From Anthonomus grandis grandis (taxonomy: Eukaryota; Arthropoda; Insecta; Coleoptera; Curculionidae): a stretch of DNA of 64,000 nucleotides. Shown here piece after piece: positions 21,150 through 32,500 of this stretch. Positions within the stretch are counted from its first letter, which is position 1. Each line of letters begins with the position of its first letter. Where the stretch lies: positions 30,731,127 to 30,795,126 of the forward strand of contig NC_065567.1 of NCBI RefSeq assembly GCF_022605725.1. The letters run 5' to 3'. The translations under genes were made by a program, and so were the position numbers. Under the pieces are notes generated by a model, which ran no database searches, was not told where the DNA came from, and worked only from the letters and a program-made list of their open reading frames with translations.

Positions 21150-23345
21150 TTTTCAACTGCCTGAAATAAATAAATAATTTAATCAACTGCTTGAAAAGTG
21201 CCTGATTTTCTTTTACTATTTCTTCCAGGCCCTTGAAACTGGCTGCCTGAAAAAAGAGAAATAAATAGGTCAATACCTAGTTGTAGTAGTAATAATAGTC
21301 AGTACCTGAATTAATAAAATCGAATGAGAGATAAATACTTTATTTAACTGCCTGGAAGAAATTTTTGAAAATTGCCTAGTATATTAAATAATTTAGACCA
21401 CTGCCTGAAATAAACAGAAATGCTTGTAAAATAATCATGAACATAGAAAAGATAGTGACAAGTGCCTGTTTTTTTTTTACTATTTCTTCCAGGCACTTTG
21501 AATAAAGCATGGAAATAATAAATATGTTAATATAAGTTAATAACATCAAAAGAAAAATAAACACTTTAATAAACTGCCTGAAAATTAATTTTTGCAAATG
21601 ACTTAACTGCCTGGAATAAATAAATAATTTAGTCAAATACCTAAAATGAACAGAAATTACTAAATAATATTAAAAATAATCATAACTTCCGTAGAAAAGG
21701 TTACACTAACGGTCTGATTTTTTTTATTTAAATGTTCCAGACACTTGAAATGGACTGCCTAGAAAAAATAAATAAATAGGTTAGTAGCCTAAAATAATAA
21801 AATGGAAAGAGAGATGCAAATGCTTTAATCAATTGCTTAAAAAAATTATTTAGAACTTATTCAATTACCTATAGTAAATGAATTACGTATTCAACTGCCT
21901 GAAATAAACAGAGATTACCCAAAAATGGTTATAACAATAATAATAATTTACATAAAAAAAAAATAATAATAAGTGTTTGGTTTCTTTAAATAATTTTTTT
22001 AGGCACTTGAAATGTAACTGCCTGCAATAAAATAAATAAGTGCGTCAATTGCCTGATTAATTAATAAAATCGAAAAAAAGCTAAATACTTTCATCAACAG
22101 CCTAAAGAAAATCTGGAAAAATAATTTAATTACCTGGAATAAATAAAAAGAATTAGTCAACTGCCTGAAATAGACAGAAATTACTAAAAAAGCTTAAAAA
22201 TAATCATGAATTACGTAGAAAAGATAACATTGATTTTTTTTAATGAAAACTTGAAATTGAGTGCCTGGATAAAGTTAATAAGTAGGTCATTGCCTGAATT
22301 AATAAAATCCAAAAAGAGATAAATACTTTAATCAACTGCCTGGAGAAAATATAGAAAATAGTTTAATTGCCTGGAATAAATTTAAAAAAATTAGTCAACC
22401 GCCTGAAATAGACAGAAATCCAGTGTCTGATTTTTTTATTAATTCATTCGGGCACTTTAAATGGACTCCTTGAAAAGAATTATTAAGTAGGATAATTGAC
22501 TGAATTAATACAATCGAAAGACAGATAATTGTGTTAATTAACCGCCTGGAAAAAATACGAAAAAATGATTAAATGTAATAATAATTAATTTTAAATAAAA
22601 ATTACTAAAAAAGGTTAAAAATAATCATTAAATGCGTAGATAAGAGAGAGTGTTTGATTTTTTTAATAAATTCTTTCAGGCACTTAAAACGGACTGAAAA
22701 CAAATACATTTGTAGGTCAATCGCTTAAATGAATAAAGTCGAAAGAAAAATAAACACTATAAATAATTTTTTTAAATGACTTAATTGCCTCGCATAAGTA
22801 AATAATTAAGCCAACTGCCTAAAAATAATCATTAATTGCGTAGGAAAAATAATACTAAGTATCTGGCTTTTTTTAATGAATTGAATTGGATTGCCTGGTA
22901 AAAATTAATAAGTAGGTCAATTACCAAATTAATCAATAAAATCGAAGGAGAGATAAATATTTTAATCAATTGCCTAAAAAAAAATTATTCAACTGCCTGG
23001 AATAAATAAGTAATTACGCCAACTGCCTGAAATAAACAGAAATTACTAAAAAATGTTTAAAAACAATCATTAATTGCGCAGAAAATATAACACAGAGTAT
23101 TTGATTTTTTTTATTAATTCTTTCAGGTACTCGAAACGGACTGTCTGGAAAAAATATGGAAAATAATTCAACTGCCTGGAATAAATAAATAATTATGATC
23201 AGTCTGCATTTTTTTAAGTCGGCTGTAGATGAGGAAGAGCAATGGAATAGAAAAGATAACACTTAGTGTCCGATTTTTTTAGAAACTTAACATGGACTGC
23301 TTGAACAAATATAAAAAAATTATTCAACTGCCTAATTGCTATATT
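21150..23345 (+). repeat. Degenerate ~250-bp satellite with TGCCTGGA motifs
   Basis: The phrase CAACTGCCTGAAATAAACAG recurs near 21400, 21893, 22157, 22395 and 23018, with weaker copies between. Each period also has TTTCAGGCACTTGAAA.GGA and ACTGCCTGGA.TAAATAA. The TGCCTGGA and CAGGCA motifs are shared with the 12-16.5 kb satellite, so the arrays are probably related. More diverged than the first array, hence older. Confidence 0.75.
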
Positions 23346-24400
23346 TGCTATAAAACCTAAAACTTTCTGGAAATAAATTAATAAATATATTTGAAATTGC
23401 TTTGGCTGGTACTGTTGGTGCGCCTTACGACCCTAATTCAATTTTTTCATCAAATATGTCAACTCCGTTCATTTTAAAGTGCATGTCGACCAAAAACCCA
23501 AATAGCCGAAAACAAATTGGGTAATTTACAGGACCGGGCCTAAATTAATGTCTCTCGGTTTCCATCTCCTTGCCTAACGACCAAATCCGATTATAAGAGA
23601 GATCCGATGCGCCCTTTATAATTTTTCCGCTAGATATTAAGCGCTGATTGGTTCATTATTTTGGCCTTTGAGAATGATTTGGAAATTTACTATATTAACT
23701 CGGCAGTGAGTCGAGCAACGGCTTATTATACGAGATTAAAATGGCTGAGATTAACGAGGATCCAAGGATAGAGCAGAAAATAGTTTCTGATTCTCTTTTT
23801 CTGATCCTTTGCTAATATAAATATAAAGTTGAAAGTAAATAACGAAAAAAAAAAAGAGGGAAAACCGTATAGACGTTGTGTGCCCATACGGCTTGAGGGA
23901 AGAGCAAACAAGAATTCCCTCATATGAACGTTACATTAATTTAGTTTTCTCCTCCTGTGCCGGGAGAAAAATTTGTATCATTTCCAGGCGCGTTTTTCCG
24001 TTGTTTATTTACTTAGCTAAAATGCGGTGTAATTTTTCTTTGATGCATTCTTTATGACAGAGAACAAAGGGGATACGCCTGGATATGGATTGCTTTACTT
24101 ATGGAAGAATACACTTCGGATATCATTTTTCTTATTAAATAATTTATCACTGTTGCCGTGTTAAAAGATTTGTTTTTTTTTTATATATATCTGGGTAAAA
24201 AGGTTACAGCCGAGGCAACACTTCATATGTTATTATCGTTAATATTATCGTTTTTTTGGAAGTTTTTGGTATATTTGTCAACCGTATATGGTCAAGGTAT
24301 ATTTATTACACTGTAGAATATACGTATAATATATACGATTCTGTTTACACAAGGGAGAAAAAATTGACACGGGATTTACAAATTTAGTTTTTAAACTCGT
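23346..24400. other. No recognisable gene
   Basis: Non-repetitive, moderately AT-rich sequence. A 65-codon minus frame at 23726-23923 and an 82-codon minus frame overlapping the end of the satellite look like chance. Confidence 0.4.
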
Positions 24401-24416
24401 GATGAAATTCTTCTGA

Positions 24417-24905
24417 AAAATCACTGCTTTTCATCCATATTATTCAATCTAATAACGCTGTTTTTATACTAAGTATTTATATATAAAATTATATTAAATT
24501 TAAATAGATAGTATTATTTAATTTAATATTTAATAAATATTTTCTGTAAAAACGTTGTTTTTCATTAACACAACCCTTACCCCCCCCACCCACCCCAAAT
24601 ATTTACCCAGTAAGAAATTCGTTCGAAAAATCACTGTTTTTCATCCATAATATCTAATCTAATAGCACTGTTTTTGTATTAAATATTTATTAATATACAT
24701 ATTTATAATTATATCAAATTTAAATAAACAAACTGCGTTATTAGATTAAATATTAATGACGAAACCAGCTGATATTCATGCGTATTATTTTGGAAAACAA
24801 GAATTTTTTTAAACAATTTCTTACTGGTAAGTTGTGTGGGGTGGGTGGGGGGGCTAAGGGTAAGCTTAATAAAAAACGCTTTTTTTGCAGAAAATAATTG
24901 TTAAA
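24417..24905. repeat. Foldback with C-run/G-run arms, overlapping a direct duplication
   Basis: About 24537-24615 and the reverse complement of 24826-24902 match: TATTTTCTG.AAAAA, a TTAA segment, ACCCTTA, then a run of seven C with CCACCCACCCC, then CAGTAAGAAA. The G-strand arm (24837-24860) and C-strand arm (24578-24597) could form G-quadruplex/i-motif structures. Separately, 24417-24510 and 24627-24732 are direct copies (AAATCACTG.TTTTCATCCAT, ATCTAATA.C.CTGTTTTT) ~210 bp apart, so one copy lies in the loop and one outside. Confidence 0.7.
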
Positions 24906-25768
24906 AAAATGTTTTTTAGAAAAATTATAGGTGATAAAAATCTATAGTTTTTTAAAGTTAGAAAACTGTTATTTATTTATACAAACAAATCTAGAAAAAA
25001 AAAATAGGAAATGCATTAACGTGTATGAAACTTTAAATTGGGAATATTACGTTATTTGTAAAATATTCTCGGTACTTATGGTTATTTAATATTCTCTTGA
25101 TAAATAAAGTATGCATGTTAATTAATTTTTTATATTTTTGACTTATTTAATAAGAATTAAAAAATCGTTCATCATGCAGGAGAGTAAATTTACTCTATTT
25201 GTTTAAAAAACAAAAACCATAGAACAGTTGTACAGAATATTCCACACAAACAATTTCTTAGCAAACTATGCATCGTGTACATTTAAATTATGCACAACAA
25301 ATACACTTTTTGCGATAAAATTTCATCATTATCGTAAAAAAATATTTGAACAAAGAAAATATGGATCTAATACATTTAGGTAATATACACGAAAATAGCA
25401 ACTTTTACTATACAGATATAATATTGTTATTAAAAAAACCAATGCTCACTATATTGTTTCTCGTATACAATTAATATATGCACACAAATACACTTACTTT
25501 TTTCGCCATAAAATTGCATCATGACCTTAAACGAATATCTTTACTTGTTTAAGGAAAGTGTGCGTCATGTACATTTAAATTATGCACAAAAATAGCTGCG
25601 TTTAATATATATGATTTACTATTATTATTATTATTAAAAAAATTAAGGTTCAATATTTTGTTCATCGTATAGATTTAAATTATGCATTTTGCGATAAAAT
25701 TTATTCATTATTTATAATAAATATAACCTGAAATATCTTATCTAGTCAAGGTAATTGGGCATCGTGTA

Positions 25769-27459
25769 CCGGGTGTACAACTAAGAGAGGTCGGAAGGTT
25801 GTAATTCCGAACGACGTAGCTTTTGATATGCTAGCAGTGTATTTTGAGTTGACGCAAAATGCACGCATTGCAGCCCGTATATATGCCCAAAGATATCCTA
25901 ACCGAAGACACTATAATCATAGAGTTTTTACCGGATTAGTTAGAGGGCTTAGAGATACTGGTAGTATTCACGGCAATATTCACCGAAGACGAAGGCGAGG
26001 GTGCATAGAGGCAAACGTTATTAATGTTTTGGCCTATATTCATATAAATCCTCATGTAAGCATCCGAAAAATTTCTGGGGACTTGGGAATATCCCACGGA
26101 ACAGTAGAAAATACACTGAAAGAGCACAGGTACCTATTTTTATTTTTTACAATGATATTAAGCATTTTAATATCATATATTTATCGTTTTTTGCTTAGAC
26201 TTCATCCATATCACGTGGTACTGCATCAGGCGCTTCTCGAAAGAGGCTTCGATAATAGACTCGATTTCTGTTATTGGCTGTTGAATATGGTTAAGGAAGA
26301 TCCTGGATTCATTTCGAAAATATTATGGACGGACGAGGCATCATTCAGCAGCGAAGCATATGCATTATTGGGCAGAAAGAAATCCCCGTTGGATCCGTGA
26401 GGTTCAACAACAAGGCAGGTGGACTGTAAATGTGTGGTGCAGTATTATTGGCGGAAAAATTATTGGTCCTTTCTTTTTCAATGAAACACTTTCTGGTAAT
26501 GTATATTTAAATTTTTTGCAAAACGATCTTCCTTTGTTACTTGAAGATGTTGATTTGGAAACGAGAAGGCAAATGATTTTCTAACATGATGGTTGCCCTG
26601 CACATTTTGCAGTTCAAGTTCGACAGTATTTAAGCAGGCAGTATCATTTGTGGATAGGAAGAGGAAATATATTTCCTTGGCCTGCGCGATCTCCAGATCT
26701 GACTGTCTTAGATTTCTATCTATGGGGAAGGATTAAAGATTTAGTTTTTGGCACTCAACCCACAACACATGGAGGACATTTTGCATGTCCTCCGCAAAAT
26801 CGAATACGTAGTGCTATAAATTCCTTATCCAAAGCAAAAATTGAGACAGCTATTCTATCTACGACACAACGACTTCGACTGTGTATTGAAAATGATAGAA
26901 AACAGTTTGAGCATTTAGGACGACATTAAAAATATAAAACAATTTATTTATTACAAAAAAATGACAGTCTGGAGTTTTTAAGCTGCATACCTCCCGTGAA
27001 GTATAGTAATGCCAAAGCGGTGGCGAGTTTCATAACTATGTCGGCTAAATAATTATACCGCATAAAAGCCTAATAATTATCCTTTAAAACAAAAGCAAGC
27101 TTGTTAAAATTGGTTAAGCCAATTGAAAATTATCAACAATTTTAGAGACTAATATTCAACCCTTCCCCCACCCTTTATTTGACAGATCAGAAAAAAAAGT
27201 TCAGAAAAAAAAATATTTCAAATTTTTCATACTTTAAATTTGCATTATTTAACTGTAGCGTCCACTTTTAATATTTTCAATAAAACATATTTTTTCTTTT
27301 TCAATGTTGTATTACGCCCCCTACCAGTCTTCGTACGAACTTGAAATTAATTTCCAGCAATTAATCTTCATCACTTTTATAAGAAGTATTTTTTCTCTAC
27401 TCTGTGCGATGACTAGTTACTGAGATAGGGCCGGCGAGCTCTCTTAGTTGTACACCCGG
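25769..27459 (+). mobile_element. mariner-superfamily element with DUF4817-like transposase, defective
   Basis: Ends are CCGGGTGTACAACTAAGAG at 25769 and its reverse complement ending at 27459, flanked by TA on both sides (25767-25768, 27460-27461). Joining the flanks restores the ~490-bp satellite phrase CGTGTA.ATTTAAATTATG, so insertion point, TA duplication and 1691-bp length are all defined. It carries one broken transposase gene. Confidence 0.92.
25828..26929 (+). pseudogene. mariner-type transposase (DUF4817 N-terminus), one frameshift and one stop
   Basis: The N-terminus (ARIAARIYAQRYPNRRHYN) is the helix-turn-helix seen in DUF4817 proteins. An intron of 69 bp, 26130-26198 (GTACCT...TTGCTTAG), is a multiple of three and has no stop, so the open frame reads through it; splicing gives EHR-LHPYHV, the normal family sequence. 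Catalytic motifs are WTDEASF, HDGCPAHF and WPARSPDLTVLDFYLWG, about 40 residues separating the last two Asp. A frameshift near 26350 separates WTDEASF from HYWAERNPRW, and TAA at 26582-26584 replaces a probable Gln just before HDGCPAHF. The remainder runs to 26929. Confidence 0.87.
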
Positions 27460-28628
27460 TAAATTTAAATTATGCACAACAAATACACTTTTTGCGATAA
27501 AATATCATCATTATCGTAAAAAAATATTTGAACAAAGAAAATATGGATCTAATACATTTAAGTTATGCACAAAAATAGCAAATTTTACTATAAAGATATA
27601 CTAATGTTATTAAAAAAATAAATGCTCACTATAATATTGTTCCTATTATACAATTAATATATGCACACAAATACACTTTTTTGCAATAAAATTTCATCGT
27701 TATAAAAAACAAATATGTCCTTAAAGGAGTACATATATTGGCTTGTTCAAGGAAAGTGTGCGTCATGTACATTTAAATTATGCACAAAAATAGCAGGGTT
27801 TAAAATAGAAGATTTACTTAATTTTTTTTGTTTAAGAAAACAAACGATCAGTATATTGTCCGTAGTATACAATTAAATTAGGCATTTTGCTATAAAATTT
27901 ATTCATTATTTAAAATAAATATAACCTGAAATATCTTATCTAGTCAAGGTAATTGTGCATCGTGTACATTTAAATTATGCACAACAAATACACTTTTTGC
28001 GACCAAATTTCATCATTATCGTAAAAAAATATTTGAACAAAGAAAATATGGATCTAATACATTTAAGTTATGCACGAAAATAGCAACTTTTACTATAAAG
28101 ATATACTAATGTTATTAAAAAAATAAATGCTCACTATAATATGGTTCCTATTATACAATTAATATATGCACACAAATACACTTTTTTGCAATAAAATTTC
28201 ATCATTATAAAAAACAAATATGTCCTTAAAGGAGTACATATATTGGCTTGTTCAAGGAAAGTGTGCGTCATGTACATTTAAATTATGCACAAAAATAGCA
28301 GCGTTTAATATAAAACATTTACTTAAGGTTCAATATTTTTTTTGTCGTATAGATTTAAATTATGCACAAAAATGGCAGCGTTTAAGAGAAAAGATTTACT
28401 TTATTTTTTTTATTTGAGAAAACGAACGATCAATATATTGTCCGTAGTATACAATTATTAAATTAGGCATTTTGCGATAAAATTTCATCATTATCGTAAA
28501 AAAATATTTGAACAAGGAAAATATGGATCTAATACATTCAAGTTATTTTCAGTTTCGTGTTTGTGACACAATATCTTCAATATTGCGGAGTGTTGTTGGG
28601 TGGGGTCAGAAATAAAACAGAAACTTAT

Positions 28629-28678
28629 TTACCTAAATGTCGACGTTTCGACTTATATTAAGTCATCCTTAGGTAAGA
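28629..28678 (-). ncRNA. Hammerhead-ribozyme-like motif, left arm
   Basis: On the minus strand: stem I strand TTACCTAA, CTAAGGA at the CUGANGA position (one G-to-A change), stem II GACTTA-ATA-TAAGTC, GAAAC intact, a GTCGAC palindrome in place of a short stem III, and TTAGGTAA closing stem I. Order and spacing match the small hammerheads described for Penelope-like elements. The core substitution should reduce or abolish cleavage. Confidence 0.5.
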
Positions 28679-28860
28679 GATGTTATGTATAAAAATTTAA
28701 TTTTATGTTGTTTTTTTTTTATAAAAAATTTTTTTAACGGAATAACGGTTTTTGTTTTTTGTTGTTTTAATTATTGTACACGTAAAGAACATTTATTTTA
28801 ATAATGTTTTTTATGTACTTAAAATGATTGAAGTCATTTGAAATTGAATCCATTTTAGTG

Positions 28861-28906
28861 TCCTGAGGATGACTTAATATAAGTCGAGACGTCGATATTT
28901 AGGTAA
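28861..28906 (+). ncRNA. Hammerhead-ribozyme-like motif, right arm
   Basis: CCTGAGGA fits CUGANGA, then the same GACTTA-ATA-TAAGTC stem II, then GAGAC where GAAAC is expected (one change). Left and right arms carry complementary lesions, so a consensus of the two restores both core segments. Confidence 0.5.
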
Positions 28907-29806
28907 ACAGGTTTCTGTTTTATTTCTGACCCCACCCAACAACCCTCCGCAATACATACAAGTTATGCACGAAAATAGCAACTTTTACTATAAAGATATA
29001 CTATTGTTATTACAAAAATAAATGCTCACTATATTGTTCCTATTATACAATTAATATATGCAGACAAATACACTTTTTTGCAATAAAATTACATCATTAT
29101 AAAAAATAAATAAGTCCTATTGCCTTGTTCAAGGAAAGTGTGCGTCGTGTACATTTAAATTATGCACAAAAATGGCAGCGTCTAAGATAAAAGATTCACT
29201 TTATTTTTTTTATTTAAGAAAAGGAACGATCAATATATTGTCCGTAGTATACAATTAAATTAGGCATTTTGCGATAAAATTTATTCATTATTTAAAATAA
29301 ATATAACCTGAAATATCTCATCTAGTCAAGGTAATTGTGCATCGTGTACATTTAAGTTATGCACAACAAATACACTTTTTGCGACCAAACTTTATCATTA
29401 TCGTAAAAAGATATTTGAACAAAGAAAATATGGATCTAATACATTTAAGTTATGCACGAAAATAGCAACTTTTACTATAAAGATATACTATTGTTAATAA
29501 AAAAAATGCTCACTATATTGTTCCTTTTATACAATTAATATATGCACACAAATACACTTTTTTGCCATAAAATTTCATTATTATAAAAAATAAATGAGTC
29601 CTTAAAGGAGTATATTGGCTTGTTCAAGAAAAGTGTGCGTCATGTACATTTAAATTATGCACAAAAATAGCAGCGTTTAAGATAGAAAATTTACTTTAAT
29701 TTTTTTATTTAAGAAAACGAACGATCAGTATATTGTTCATCATTATCTTAAAAAAATATTTGAACAAAGAAAATATGGATCTAATACATTAAAGTTATGC
29801 ACGAAT

Positions 29807-30137
29807 CTTTTTCTTCAACAAAACTTATTATTTCTCCATGATTCGACTAGCCAAGGGTCGCCATGTAGTAGCCGGGTACTAAGGGCAAGTAAAACAAAGA
29901 AGATTCCCCATCTAACACTGTTTATTGAATGAATTGAAAAATATTTCCATACAAAAGCAATTGAACAGCGTCACAGTTACCTAATTAGACACGAGCCGCG
30001 ATATAGCTTATTTTGCAAATAGCTGCTATACTAGGCCGACTAATTATTGCAACCAAGTATTAATGTTTATAATAAATAAAATGTAACCTACTTTGATTTT
30101 AAAGAATTTGCCTAATATTATAAATAATTCCTTTACA
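29807..30137 (-). mobile_element. LTR plus primer-binding site of a retrotransposon, truncated
   Basis: On the minus strand a 274-bp LTR runs from TGTAAAGG (30137) to ACTACA (29864), the usual TG...CA ends, with AATAAA inside (29921-29926). TGGCGACCCTTGGCTAG follows immediately: a primer-binding site starting TGG and possibly matching a tRNA-Arg 3' end. Only 57 bp of internal region remain before the satellite resumes, so this is a 5' LTR end rather than a solo LTR. No coding sequence left. Confidence 0.65.
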
Positions 30138-30620
30138 CTTTTACTATAAAGATATATTATTGTTATTAAAAAAACAAATGCTCACTATATTGTTCCTCGT
30201 ATACAATTAATATATGCACACAAATACACTTTTTTGCAATAAAATTTCATCATTATAAAAAATAAGTATGTCCTTAAAGGAGCATATTGGCTTGCTCGAG
30301 GAAAGTGTGCATCATGTACATTTAAATTATGCACAAAAATGGCAGCGTTTAAGATAAAAGATTTACTTAATTTTTTTTGTTTAAGAATACGAACGATCAA
30401 TATTTTGTCCGTAGTATACAATTAAATTAGGCAATTTGCGATAAAATGTATTCATTATTTAAAATAAATATAACCTGATATATCTTATCTAGTCAAGGTA
30501 ATTGTGCATCGTCTACATTTTAATTATGCATAAAAATAGAAGATTTACTATTATTAATAATAATAAAACGAATGCTTAATATATTGTACATTGAAATTCA
30601 TTTAGACCTTTTGCAATAAA

Positions 30621-32500
30621 ATTTCATCATTATCGAAAATAAATATGAGCTTAAAAAAAAGTTGTGTGCATCATATATAATTATATTTAAAAAAAAAAGT
30701 GATTTTTCCTTTAAGTTATTTAAGTATTTCTCCTGATTCGAGTTCACAAGAAATCTTTAATAAGGGTATTAAAACCTTACGGAAAATTTAATCTATTGCA
30801 ACATCTCGCTCGCCTATAAAAATATGTTAATAAAACTAAGTGTAAACACCGTTAAAATTAATTTCGTCTTTGTGTTCGCCGAAGAAAAATAAAACTAACG
30901 GAACGTTTTAATTAGTGTTTACAAAGTAAGTCTTCTTAAGTAAAACTCCGTAAGTTTTATGAAGTTCAAGCGTTTTATTAATAACGTCAGTGCTCAAAAA
31001 CTGTGTGCCGAACTCCGTTTTTAATGTTTAGTCTTTTAAATTAAATTATCTTTAAAATGATGCTAAACCCAACCAGGGTTGTTATAAATCCTAATAAAAT
31101 ACAACATAAATTTAAAAAAATTCGTTCTGGGCCTGCACAAAACGTTACCTGTGTTATCGTTGTTGTGCGATAATCAGATTGAACACTGGATTAATTATTG
31201 AAAGTTTTTTAATTAAACAAAAAGTCAATTGCACCCTTAACCTGATAGTCAGAGAAAATTTTAATAAAGAAACTTTTTTAATCAGCCTTAGACAGTAATA
31301 AACAACGTTTTTAACTGACAGCTTTAATAAACTACTAAATTATGAAGAAACTAATGAAATATTAAACAAATCACTGCCTTCGTGCAGCAGCGTAGCTCGT
31401 AATTAGAAAGTGTTCGCTAACTTTTTATTGTTTAATGAAAACAAAAGCGAAATTAATTATAAAAATTTCCACCGTCTAACTTTGTAAGGGGCTATGAAAA
31501 GATCGCTGCTGTTTTTGTTAAAATCACGAAACAAAAAAAAAAAACGCACAATCTTGAAAGCATTATTGACTCCCGGTAAATAAATAAGTTTCCTGTTCAG
31601 AGGCACCGGCTGAACGTTGGATTTTAACCATTATTTTACATAATGTGAGGGCCTGAAAACTTTTAACAAGTTCAGCAAAGTGTCATTTCCTTGTTATACT
31701 TCAGAAACAGTTTTGAAATTCTTCGGAAATATTGAATTAGGAGGACATTAAATTAAAAAGTTAAAACGCATAAACGAAGTTGCGAGAAGTTTTATCTTTC
31801 GGGACAAAGTCTTAGTCGGGAGGACGACTTCTTCTTTGTTTAAAGGGTTAATGCTTTCTCTAAGGCCCTTATTTTATCCAACATTCAAACTAGTCTTGAT
31901 GGCCAGTTAATCTATTTCTATTAGTACCATCAAGTTTTGGGTTGTTAAAAGCTTTTGTTATTCTGGATTGTATTGTATAAATTATTTTTTCTTAGGAAAA
32001 AACAGTTTTTTTAGTATTGTACTAAGAACCACAAAAAAGCAATCAATAAAACTCCTGAGATGGTGTATTATAGTTATCAAGGATTTGTTGGCTGTGACGA
32101 GATTTCAGAAGGTTGTCCATTCTTAATTCATATTTTACAGTGAAATTAATATTTGGCAAAATTACTTGATCATTACTAAAGGCCAAAATTACTTTTTGAG
32201 GAAGTATGAATGTACTCTTACTTTTGGAGAATTTTAAGACTGATCAATAATAGGGGTATTTGAGTCCTTTTAAATATATTACTAAAAATTTAACTTAGTA
32301 TAGGTCTAGTTGATGTAATATATTTATTAATGTATTGATAGTTGTTACAAGACAAGATCTAATATTATATTTAAAATGTATGAAATATGTATGGTTACTA
32401 AGTAATAGTGCTTAATTATTTATTTTTGGTATATAATTTTTTTTTTTATAATGGGGTTGATCTCGTATATTAAATAAATGAAATTAAATTCAATTTAATT
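30621..32500. other. No recognisable gene
   Basis: AT-rich sequence without long open frames or clear repeats; scattered TTTAAT and AAAACT-rich stretches only. Confidence 0.4.

Larger units (their letters stand above)
28547..28950. mobile_element. 404-bp foldback with Penelope-like hammerhead motifs, 16-bp target duplication
   Basis: Arms of ~94 bp (28581-28674 and 28862-28955) are reverse complements with few differences: ATTGCGGAG, TGTTGTTGGGTGGGGTCAG, AATAAAACAGAAAC, then ACGT.TCGACTTATATTAAG. The element is flanked by AATACATTCAAGTTAT (28531-28546) and AATACATACAAGTTAT (28951-28966), a 16-bp duplication with one mismatch that also matches the satellite it sits in. The inner arm motif is the hammerhead-type core found in Penelope-like retroelements. 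Inverted long terminal repeats and variable target duplications suit that class. No reverse transcriptase is present, so it is non-autonomous. Confidence 0.82.
25250..30620 (+). repeat. ~490-bp AT-rich satellite, interrupted by three insertions
   Basis: The unit contains GTGTACATTTAAATTATGCAC, TTTTTGCGATAAAATTTCATCATTA, AAGAAAATATGGATCTAAT, TACTATAAAGATATACTA, GTATACAATTAATATATGCAC and AACCTGAAATATCTTATC. The phrase CATCGTGTAC occurs at ~25270, 25761, 27958 and 29339, a decayed version at 30507. The first interval is ~490 bp. Within the unit, three ~160-bp sub-blocks resemble one another. Insertions are a mariner-type element (25769-27459), a foldback (28547-28950) and an LTR fragment (29807-30137). 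No coding function seen. Confidence 0.85.

Noticed and set aside
23726..23923. 65-codon minus frame rich in Phe
   Set aside because: Low-complexity poly-A/T translation product.
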